In this document: piece after piece, positions 10,496 to 18,401 of the stretch | Layout of the letters: every line of letters starts with the position of its first letter | Position numbering within the stretch: position 1 is the first letter of the stretch | Assembly: GCF_947305955.1 (NCBI RefSeq) | Contig: NZ_CAMZFB010000001.1 | Coordinates: 1 to 64,000 of the forward strand | Direction of reading: 5' to 3' | DNA: 64,000 bases | Origin: an uncultured Brevundimonas sp. | Lineage (GTDB): Bacteria > Pseudomonadota > Alphaproteobacteria > Caulobacterales > Caulobacteraceae | Notes under the pieces: generated by a model | The model's input: only the letters and a program-made list of their open reading frames with translations | The model's database searches: none | Told to the model about the DNA's origin: nothing | Program-made: the position numbers and the translations under genes

Positions 10496-10770
10496 GCCAG
10501 ACCGCCAAGGTGACCCTGTCGATCTGCAACCAGCGCGGCCTGCACGCGCGGGCCTCTGCCAAATTCGTCAAAACGGCTTCGGAGTTTGAATCCGAAATCC
10601 GCGTCAGCAAGGACGGCACCACCGTCGATGCCCGCTCGATCATGGGCCTGTTGATGCTGGGTGCCGGTATCGGCTCGACCATCGACGTCGAGGCCGAAGG
10701 CCCCGATGCCGAGGGCGCCATGGCGGCGCTGACCGATCTGGTCGAGCGCCGCTTTGACGAGGACCAATAG
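10492..10770 (+). CDS. ptsH: HPr phosphocarrier protein
   Basis: NQRGLHARASAKFVKTA (His site) and SIMGLLMLGAGIGSTI; ATG overlaps upstream TGA (ATGA). Confidence 0.93.
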   Translation: MSQTAKVTLSICNQRGLHARASAKFVKTASEFESEIRVSKDGTTVDARSIMGLLMLGAGIGSTIDVEAEGPDAEGAMAALTDLVERRFDEDQ

Positions 10771-10778
10771 GGCCGCGC

Positions 10779-12353
10779 TTACAGCCCTTGGATCCAGTTC
10801 TCGATTTCGGCCTGATCGGCATCGGTCATCCAGTGCCCCAGCCCCAGAACCTTGTGGCTGACCTCATGTCCCGCCGCCGACAGATCCGCCGTCAGGGCGG
10901 TGGCACGATCAACCGACACCAGATGGTCGCTATCGCCTGACACCAACAGGATACGGCCCTGCCCCTGCACGGGCTCGACCTCGCCTTCCAGAACCTTCAT
11001 CCCGCGCAACAGGACAGCCTGCCGGACGGTATCGGGATAGAGCTGGGCCATGGCGGCGATCATGTTCGCGCCGTTTGAATAGCCCAGCAGCATCAGCTTA
11101 TCCGGATCGAGCGCATAGCCACGGATGGCACCGGCCATAAAGGCGTTGAAGGCTGCAGCCTCGGAGCGAATGTCGTCCTGATCGAACTCGCCCGGTCCAA
11201 AGCGGCGGAACCAACGCAGCTTGCCCTCTTCGGTCGCGCGCCCGCGCACGGCAAGGATGGCGGCCTTCGGGTTAATCCGGTGCGCCAGCGGCATCAGATC
11301 GCCCTCATCCCCGCCCGTCCCGTGCAGGACGACGATGGTGCTGCCATCCATCTCCTCTGGCCAATAGAAGCGGTGCACGAAGGGCAGGTCGCGCTTGGGG
11401 CAACGCATCTCGCCCGGCCGTGCGAACTGCGGCAGGCGGATACGAAGCTCCTCGGCCACATGGGGCATGATTTCGGGCGGGAATTTCAGCGTCTGGCCCA
11501 GTTGGTCGGCGGGTTCGTCAGCGCTCATACCGGGGGCATCGGTCGCATATTCGATCAGCAGGCCCGAGGTATCGCGCACATAGAGCGACACGAAATACTG
11601 GCGATCATGCACATTGGTCGGGCCGTGATTGATCAGGTCCAGCCGCATCTGGCGTACAGCCTCGATATCCGGCGCGCGGAAGGCGACATGGTCCGGCACC
11701 CCTGCCCCCTTCACCGAAGGCGGGAAGCCGGTGACAGCATGGATGTCCACAATATCGGTATCGGATTTCAGGCGGGTGATCGCGCCCTCGGTCCTGTCGT
11801 GCTGATAGCCGAAGCGACCGATGAAGGCAGAGGTTGCCTCGGCCACGTCGCTCAGCACCGTAATGCCGCGAATATGACAGGGTGCCGTCACCGATCCCGA
11901 TCCGGTCGCCGCCTCGCTGGCCACCAGCTTGATAATCAGACCGTCGGGGTCCTTCAGCCGCAGGACGGATTCGCCGAACTCTTTCAGCGGCCCCTCCACA
12001 GGGATGTTGGCCGAGATGGCCCGCATCATCCATTCGCCCAGACTGTCCGCCGGAACCGCAAAGGCGATTTCGGACACCTGTCCCAGACCGGTGCGGCCCC
12101 GCCCCGTAGCCTCCCACACAAGGAAGCTAACCAGCGTGCCGGGGCGACCTTGGGGATCACCATAGAAGAGGTGCAGCTGCTGGGCGTCCTCATAGCCACC
12201 CGTCTGTTTGACGAGGCTGAGCCCCAGAAAGCCCATGTAGAAGTCCACATTGGCCTGAACATCGGCGGTAATGCTGGTGACGTGGTGAATGCCCGTGGTC
12301 ACGATATCTCTTTCAATGAAAATGGACCCCGTGCCATGCGGACGCGGGGCCAA
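10779..12353 (-). CDS. two-domain protein: glyoxalase/ring-cleaving dioxygenase (VOC, MhqO-like) fused to alpha/beta-hydrolase (MhqD-like)
   Basis: N-terminal GIHHVTSITADVQANVDFYMGFLGLSLVKQT...; C-terminal hydrolase TIVVLHGTGGDEGDL ... LLGYSNGANMIAAM ... SGDSDHLV ... GLGHWMTDAD. True start probably the GTG/ATG just before TTGIHHVTS. Confidence 0.87.
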   Translation of the reverse strand: MAPRPHGTGSIFIERDIVTTGIHHVTSITADVQANVDFYMGFLGLSLVKQTGGYEDAQQLHLFYGDPQGRPGTLVSFLVWEATGRGRTGLGQVSEIAFAVPADSLGEWMMRAISANIPVEGPLKEFGESVLRLKDPDGLIIKLVASEAATGSGSVTAPCHIRGITVLSDVAEATSAFIGRFGYQHDRTEGAITRLKSDTDIVDIHAVTGFPPSVKGAGVPDHVAFRAPDIEAVRQMRLDLINHGPTNVHDRQYFVSLYVRDTSGLLIEYATDAPGMSADEPADQLGQTLKFPPEIMPHVAEELRIRLPQFARPGEMRCPKRDLPFVHRFYWPEEMDGSTIVVLHGTGGDEGDLMPLAHRINPKAAILAVRGRATEEGKLRWFRRFGPGEFDQDDIRSEAAAFNAFMAGAIRGYALDPDKLMLLGYSNGANMIAAMAQLYPDTVRQAVLLRGMKVLEGEVEPVQGQGRILLVSGDSDHLVSVDRATALTADLSAAGHEVSHKVLGLGHWMTDADQAEIENWIQGL

Positions 12354-12365
12354 TAGTATTCGGTT

Positions 12366-12983
12366 TTACTTGCCCGCTTCGCGGTCCAGAACCTTTTGCA
12401 CCGCAGGGTCAGCCGCCAGACGGTCATGCAGGGCCAGCACATTCGGATACTGCGACAGATGGCCCTCCAACAGCTTCTTGCCCCAGCGGATCATGGGGAA
12501 GGCATAGGCGTCCATCACCGACTTGGTGCCAAGAATCCACTCGCGGCCCTCAAGGTGTTTATTCAAGGCGGCAAACTGTTTGTGGGCCAGGGCGTGACCG
12601 GCCTTCACCACCTTTTGGCGCGCTTCGTCGCTGTCGTCGGTGGTGTAGCGGGCGGGCATGAAGATCGGCCAGAAGGAGGCGTGCATGTCGCTGGTGAAGA
12701 AGGACGACCAGCGATGGGCCTCGGCCCGCTCGCGCAGGCTGTCGCCACCGGTCAGGCCCGCTTCGGGATGTTTGTGCGCCAGATAGTCAAGGATCGCCCC
12801 CGCCTGCGTCAGCAGCCATCCGTCGTCTTCACGAAGGGTCGGCACCGCACCCGCAGGATTGACTGCCAATAGCTCCGGCGAGCCATAGCCAACCTTGACC
12901 GCCTCATACGGTGCACCAATCCACTCCAGCACAATATGCGGTGCCAGCGAGCAAGCCCCAACGGCGTAATAAAGCGTCGGCAT
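12366..12983 (-). CDS. glutathione S-transferase family protein (beta-like)
   Basis: MPTLYYAVGACSLAPHIVLEWIGAPYEAVKV... NPAGAVPTL ... LTQAGAILDYLAHKHP. Confidence 0.9.
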   Translation of the reverse strand: MPTLYYAVGACSLAPHIVLEWIGAPYEAVKVGYGSPELLAVNPAGAVPTLREDDGWLLTQAGAILDYLAHKHPEAGLTGGDSLRERAEAHRWSSFFTSDMHASFWPIFMPARYTTDDSDEARQKVVKAGHALAHKQFAALNKHLEGREWILGTKSVMDAYAFPMIRWGKKLLEGHLSQYPNVLALHDRLAADPAVQKVLDREAGK

Positions 12984-13181
12984 CAATGTCGTCCTTTGCG
13001 TTTCCAATCAGGCATCAGCCCGGTTGCAGTTCACATGGTCACTCGCTCCGCGCGCCGAAAGCCATCGGCGGCCCACCTCAATGTGACACCATGTAAAACG
13101 GCAAATCAAACGGTCGGTTGCCGCGGCAAACGCCGCAATGGCAGGTCAAATCACCGCCAGAATATCCATTGTGCAGGAAGA

Positions 13182-13257
<76 letters not shown>

Positions 13258-13368
13258 GTGCGGTGGAGATAAGGACGACAGGTCCGGCCTGTCAACGGGT
13301 CGTTGGCCTGCTTGGCTATTGTCGTACGGATCGCTAGAAGGGACGGCTTGAAACAGGGATAGACACCG

Positions 13369-13689
13369 ATGGCCGCCGGCTTTGTGAACTTCTTCTTTCT
13401 GGTGCTGAACTGGTCGCTGGACCTTGTGGTCATTGCCATCATCGCCAACGCCATCCTCAGCTGGCTGCTGGCGTTTGACGTCATCAACTATCGCAACCGT
13501 TTCGTCTATCAGATCGCCACCGGGCTGGACCGCTTCACCTCGCCGCTGTTGGCACCGCTGCGCCGTTTCATCCCGTCGCTGGGCGGCATCGACATCACGC
13601 CGATCATTCTGTTGTTGGTGATCCGCGCCCTTCAGTCGACCGTCATCGTGGCCCTGCATAACCTTTGCCTTGGCATGGTGGGCTATTGA
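13369..13689 (+). CDS. YggT family membrane protein
   Basis: Two TM blocks; RFTSPLLAPLRRFIPSLGGIDITPIILLLVI signature. Confidence 0.92.
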   Translation: MAAGFVNFFFLVLNWSLDLVVIAIIANAILSWLLAFDVINYRNRFVYQIATGLDRFTSPLLAPLRRFIPSLGGIDITPIILLLVIRALQSTVIVALHNLCLGMVGY

Positions 13690-13819
13690 GCTAGGGCTTG
13701 CAGGTCACGCCCCTATGCATTTCCGACATCGCGTCGCCATTCGTGACTTGCACCCAGCGTAGCGGCCTCTAATGCTGTTCAGCCTAACTGTTCAGTTCTG
13801 TCGGAAGCCCTAGTTGACC

Positions 13820-14701
13820 ATGAGCGGATTCAAAACTGTCGCCATCATTGGCGCCGGTCAGATGGGGGCAGGTATTGCCCAGACCGTCGCCACCGGTGGC
13901 TATGACGTCAAAATCTATGACGCGGCAGAAGGACGCTCCACGCTGGCACTGGGTGAAGTCGCCGCCAGTCTTGCCCGCCGCAGTGCGCGTGGACTGATTG
14001 GCGAGGCCGAAGCCCACGCGTCGCTGGGCCGCATCCAGCAAGCGGGCTCCATTGTCGAACTGGTGACCGGCGCCGATCTGGTGATCGAGGCGGCCAGCGA
14101 GGACGAGGCCGTCAAAAAAGCCGTTCTGGCCGATGCCGTGCCGCATCTGTCGGCCCATACGGTCATTGCCAGCAACACTTCGTCGATTTCCATCACCCGT
14201 CTGGCCTCGGTGACCGACCGTCCGGACCGCTTTATCGGCCTTCATTTCATGAAGCCGGCACCGGTGATGCGACTGGTCGAGATCGTGCGCGGCATCGCCA
14301 CCTCGGCCGAGACCTATGACCAGGCGGTCGCCTTTGCCGAGAGCCTTGGCAAGGAGACCACCGTCTCCGAAGACTTCCCCGCCTTCATCGTCAACCGCAT
14401 CCTTGTGCCGATGATGAACGAGGCGATTTACACCCTTTATGAGGGCGTCGGCACGGTCACCTCGATCGACCGCGCCCTCAAGCTTGGCGCAAATCATCCT
14501 ATGGGCCCGCTTGAACTTGCGGACTTTATGGGGCTGGATGTGGCTCTGGCCATCATGAACGTGCTTCATGAGGGTCTGGCAGACAGCAAATACCGCCCGT
14601 GCCCGCTGCTGGTGAAATATGTCGAGGCCGGCTGGCTTGGGCGAAAGACCGGCCGCGGTTTCTATGACTATTCGGGCGAAACTCCGGTACCCACACGCTG
14701 A
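13820..14701 (+). CDS. 3-hydroxybutyryl-CoA dehydrogenase / 3-hydroxyacyl-CoA dehydrogenase
   Basis: [51 protein letters not shown]; start either TTG 13814 or ATG 13820. Confidence 0.93.
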   Translation: MSGFKTVAIIGAGQMGAGIAQTVATGGYDVKIYDAAEGRSTLALGEVAASLARRSARGLIGEAEAHASLGRIQQAGSIVELVTGADLVIEAASEDEAVKKAVLADAVPHLSAHTVIASNTSSISITRLASVTDRPDRFIGLHFMKPAPVMRLVEIVRGIATSAETYDQAVAFAESLGKETTVSEDFPAFIVNRILVPMMNEAIYTLYEGVGTVTSIDRALKLGANHPMGPLELADFMGLDVALAIMNVLHEGLADSKYRPCPLLVKYVEAGWLGRKTGRGFYDYSGETPVPTR

Positions 14702-15276
14702 TGATTGAACACGCCGCCCCCACCCCGCCCCGCACGGATCGCGAAAGCGCCACGAGCATCATCGACCGTTTTCCGGGGGGCGAACGTGTTGCACCGCGTA
14801 ATAGCCCGCAGTCCAAGATTCTGGCCGTCCTGCTGGCCGCCGCATGGCCGCCGCTGCTGGTGACCCTGCCGATCTGGCCGCCGCATCACTATTGGGCGGG
14901 GCTGGATACCGACTGGCGGCTGGTGCTGCTGGCGGTGGGGCTAATCGCCACGCCGATCTTCATGGCCCGTCTGGCCAAGGCCAAGCGCCCGAACAATGCA
15001 CCGTGGACGCGCCGTGCGGTTGTGGCCCGCTATGTCATCTATGGGGGCCTTCTGACGGCTGTCCTTCAGATCCTGATGACCCTTGTTCTGGCCATCGTCG
15101 CCGGTTTCTCGGGCGAGAGCTTTGTTCAGGCTCTGGGCGCGATCGAGACGGTCGTGCTGGTGTTCGGGGTTCTGGGCGTTCCCCTCGCTCTGATGGTGGG
15201 TGTCAGCTACGCCCTGTGGGGCGGGCTGTGTGTGGCCTATATCGGCTATAAGAAGGTGAACGTTTCACGCTTCTAA
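14701..15276 (+). CDS. hypothetical multi-pass membrane protein
   Basis: 191-aa ORF with hydrophobic segments; ATG overlaps upstream TGA. Confidence 0.75.
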   Translation: MIEHAAPTPPRTDRESATSIIDRFPGGERVAPRNSPQSKILAVLLAAAWPPLLVTLPIWPPHHYWAGLDTDWRLVLLAVGLIATPIFMARLAKAKRPNNAPWTRRAVVARYVIYGGLLTAVLQILMTLVLAIVAGFSGESFVQALGAIETVVLVFGVLGVPLALMVGVSYALWGGLCVAYIGYKKVNVSRF

Positions 15277-15305
15277 AGCCCAGATGACCATCGGGAGGGG
15301 TGGCC

Positions 15306-16505
15306 ATGACGGTAGCGGATAATCGACTGATATCGCTGGACAGCCTTCGTGGTCTGGCTGTACTCGGCATTCTTGTCGTGAACATCATGGCCTTTGCCTG
15401 GCCGATGACTGTGGCCATGGATGCCACAGCCGGTCCGTTTGCGATCGATGGCATGCTGTCGGGCAACGACCGCCTGTTCTACTGGGTCGAGCAGACCTTC
15501 TTCGTCGATCGTTTCCGCAACCTGTTCACCCTGTTGTTCGGGGTCAGCCTGTTTCTGGTGGGCGGAGAGCGCACCGACAAGGATCGCGGGCGCCTGTTGC
15601 GACGGCGCCTTGGCTGGCTGGCCGTGTTTGGCCTCGTCCACGGGTTGCTGATCTGGTTTGGCGATATTCTACTGTTCTATGCGTTTTGCGGCCTGTTCGC
15701 CATGCTGGCGCGCTCGCTGTCGGGGCGTATCCTGATCATCATCGGCGGGGGGATCACCGCGGCCCTTGGTTTTTGCCAGCTCGGGTTTGGCCTGCTGCTG
15801 CCCATGCTGCCGCCGGAGTTTTCCGCGTCCATGTCGGGCGAGCAGACCGCGGATGTATTCGGCTCGGTCACCGATATCATCGCGGCCTATCAGTCCGGCC
15901 TAGTCGGGGCTTTGATCGAGAACCTGAAGGCGTGGCTGATCGTCCAGCTCAGCAGCCTGATGATCATGCCATTCTCGTCCATCCCGATCATGCTGCTGGG
16001 CATGGGGCTGTTCAAGGTAGGCTTCTTCCACGGGCGGGTCAGGGCGTGGATCTATTGGGCGCTGATCGCCGTCACGGCGGTGGCACTGGCCGCTCGCGGC
16101 TGGGCCGTGCATGTCGAAAGTTTGGTCCCTCCCGTCGAAATGCCGTCGCGGGGGCTGGATGAAGCCACAGCAGGGCTTTCTGTGCTGATCACCATCGGAT
16201 ACGCCGCCCTGGTCATCATGGTGCCGGTGATGTTCCGCTGGCTTGCCCCTGTGGGCCAGATGGCCTTTACGACCTACCTCTGCCAGTCGCTGATCATGGC
16301 CTTTGCCTTCTATGCGCCATTTGGGCCAAAGCTGTTTGGCACCGTGCCACCCGGCCAGATGTGGACATGGATTATCGGGTGCTGGATCGCCCAGATTGTC
16401 TTTGCGCATGTATGGATGCGGTTCTTTAGATGGGGTCCGCTGGAGTGGGTGTGGCGCTGCCTGACCTACGGTCGCAAGCTCGAGATCCGCAAATCCCTCC
16501 CCTAG
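15306..16505 (+). CDS. DUF418 family membrane protein
   Basis: RLISLDSLRGLAVLGILVVNIMAFAWP ... FRNLFTLLFGVSLFLVG ... C-terminal GPLEWVWRCLTYGR signature. Confidence 0.9.
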   Translation: MTVADNRLISLDSLRGLAVLGILVVNIMAFAWPMTVAMDATAGPFAIDGMLSGNDRLFYWVEQTFFVDRFRNLFTLLFGVSLFLVGGERTDKDRGRLLRRRLGWLAVFGLVHGLLIWFGDILLFYAFCGLFAMLARSLSGRILIIIGGGITAALGFCQLGFGLLLPMLPPEFSASMSGEQTADVFGSVTDIIAAYQSGLVGALIENLKAWLIVQLSSLMIMPFSSIPIMLLGMGLFKVGFFHGRVRAWIYWALIAVTAVALAARGWAVHVESLVPPVEMPSRGLDEATAGLSVLITIGYAALVIMVPVMFRWLAPVGQMAFTTYLCQSLIMAFAFYAPFGPKLFGTVPPGQMWTWIIGCWIAQIVFAHVWMRFFRWGPLEWVWRCLTYGRKLEIRKSLP

Positions 16506-16546
16506 TCGCATTGCAGCGGGACGTGTGATGGCTTAATCGCCACCGC

Positions 16547-18031
16547 ATGACCGATACTGCACGCCCAGACACCCGCCCCGAAGCACGCTCACCCCGCGGT
16601 TTTCAGGACCGTCGCGGCCATGATTTGAGCGTCGAGCGTCAACTGATCGCGCGCGTGTCGGAAGTTTACGAGCGCTGGGGCTTTGAGGCCCTTGAGACGC
16701 CCGCCTTTGAATATGTCGATGCGCTGGGCAAATTCCTGCCGGACACCGACCGCCCGAACGAAGGCGTTCTGGCGCTGGAGGACGACGACGACCAGTGGAT
16801 GGCCCTGCGCTATGACCACACGGCGCCGCTGGCCCGCTTTGCGGCGCAGAACTGGGAAACCCTGCCCAAGCCGTTCCGCCGCTATGCCTATGGTCCGGTC
16901 TGGCGCAATGAGAAGCCGGGTCCAGGCCGCTTCCGCGAGTTCTGGCAGTGCGATGCCGATACCGTAGGTTCCGACCGCCCCGAGGCCGACGCCGAAATCA
17001 TCGCTATGGGCGTTGAGGGTCTGGGGGCCGCTGGCCTCGAGGCCGGTCAGGCCGTTATCCGCGTCTCCAACCGCAAACTGTTCGACGGTCTGTTCGACGC
17101 CGCCGGTATCACCGACACCAACCAGCGCCTGACCGCCCTGCGCGCCGTCGATAAATACGACCGTCTGGGTATCGAAGGCGTACGCCTTCTGCTGGGCGAA
17201 GGCCGTCTGGATGAGTCCGGTGACTACACCAAGGGGGCCAATGTTCCGGCCAGCCTGATCACCAGCATCGAGGCCTTCCTCGCTTCGGCCGAACAGCCGG
17301 GCCTGTCGCGCGCCGAGGTTCTGGACGCCATTGCCAATGTCGGTGCCGGTCTGGGCGCTGCGGGCGAAGCGGCTCTGAAGGAACTGTCGGCCATCGACCG
17401 CGCCCTGAACGCCATGGGCGTGGCGCAGGATGCGGTGAAGTTCGACCCGACCATCGTGCGTGGTCTGGAATACTACACTGCCACCGTGTTCGAGGCCGAG
17501 CTGCTGCTGGAGACCAAGGACGAGAAGGGCCGCCCGATGCGCTTCGGCTCGATCGGCGGCGGTGGCCGGTATGACGATCTGGTCGCCCGCTTCACCGGCC
17601 AGCAGGTTCCGGCCACCGGCTTCTCCTTCGGTGTGTCGCGTCTGGCCTCGGCCCTGAAGGCTGCAGGCAAGACGGGCGAAGGCCGCACCCGCGGACCGGT
17701 CGTCGTCATCGTCTTCTCGGACGACGACATGCAGCACTATCTGGATGCCGTGGCCGAGCTGCGCAACGCAGGCATTCCGGCAGAGCTGTATCTGGGTCGC
17801 GCCGGCATGAAGGCCCAGTTCAAATATGCCGACCGTCGCAACGCCCCCGCCGCCGTCATCCTCGGCGGTGACGAGATCGCAGCGGGCGAAGTCACCATCA
17901 AGGATCTGGACGCCGGTCGCGCCCAAGCCGCCAACATCGCCGACAACGAAGCATGGAAGGCTGCCCGCCCCGGTCAGGTCAAGGTCGCCCGTTCGGAGCT
18001 GGTTGCCACCATCAAGGGCATTATCGAATAA
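16547..18031 (+). CDS. hisS: histidyl-tRNA synthetase, divergent alphaproteobacterial type
   Basis: Class II aaRS motifs (PRGFQDRRGHDL, RYDHTAPLARF, GPVWRNEKPGPGRFREFWQCDADTVG, FDPTIVRGLEYYTATVFE). Confidence 0.92.
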   Translation: MTDTARPDTRPEARSPRGFQDRRGHDLSVERQLIARVSEVYERWGFEALETPAFEYVDALGKFLPDTDRPNEGVLALEDDDDQWMALRYDHTAPLARFAAQNWETLPKPFRRYAYGPVWRNEKPGPGRFREFWQCDADTVGSDRPEADAEIIAMGVEGLGAAGLEAGQAVIRVSNRKLFDGLFDAAGITDTNQRLTALRAVDKYDRLGIEGVRLLLGEGRLDESGDYTKGANVPASLITSIEAFLASAEQPGLSRAEVLDAIANVGAGLGAAGEAALKELSAIDRALNAMGVAQDAVKFDPTIVRGLEYYTATVFEAELLLETKDEKGRPMRFGSIGGGGRYDDLVARFTGQQVPATGFSFGVSRLASALKAAGKTGEGRTRGPVVVIVFSDDDMQHYLDAVAELRNAGIPAELYLGRAGMKAQFKYADRRNAPAAVILGGDEIAAGEVTIKDLDAGRAQAANIADNEAWKAARPGQVKVARSELVATIKGIIE

Positions 18032-18109
18032 GTTTCGAGAAATTACCTGCAACCCCATCAGGTTATCATCGATAACTCATAAATCCTTCGATTCCTTGCT
18101 TTCATTCGA

Positions 18110-18263
18110 TTGACGCAAGGGCATCGATTGGGCCAATTGGGGTCACTCGAGGGACGCAGCGCGGTGGCGCAGCAGTCACTTGGAGGCGTTTCGGGGAGGA
18201 AACGTCCGCTCCATCAGAGAGCGAGAAGGCCCGCTGCGATGTATCCCCCGCAGCGGGCTTTTT
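18110..18263 (+). ncRNA. putative small structured RNA ending in an intrinsic terminator
   Basis: sigma73-like box TTGACGC (18110-18116) - N15 - GCCAATTG (18132-18139), then a hairpin-rich non-coding stretch and a perfect 10-bp terminator stem GCCCGCTGCG/CGCAGCGGGC + TTTTT (18229-18263). Confidence 0.45.
18229..18263 (+). terminator. intrinsic terminator
   Basis: GCCCGCTGCG-ATGTATCCCC-CGCAGCGGGC-TTTTT. Confidence 0.85.
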
Positions 18264-18344
18264 CATGCCTGCATCCCAAGCTTCAGCTTAATCGCGCACG
18301 TTCATGCTTAACGCCGATACTCCGTGCGGCAGCGTCGCGCATGA

Positions 18345-18372
18345 AAAAGGCCGGTGGGAAACCACCGGCCTT
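18345..18372 (-). terminator. intrinsic terminator of the M13 peptidase gene
   Basis: AAGGCCGGTGG-GAAA-CCACCGGCCTT; minus strand followed by TTT. Confidence 0.8.
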
Positions 18373-18401
18373 CTCACTATCGAAACATTTTCGATAATCG
18401 C

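Noticed and set aside
18180-18230. RNase P RNA (GGGGAGGAAACGTCCGCTCC resembles the conserved GAGGAAAGUCC region)
   Set aside because: One-base insertion in the conserved core, and a terminator follows within about 50 nt, leaving no room for the remaining conserved regions. Coincidence or fragment; not annotated as rnpB.
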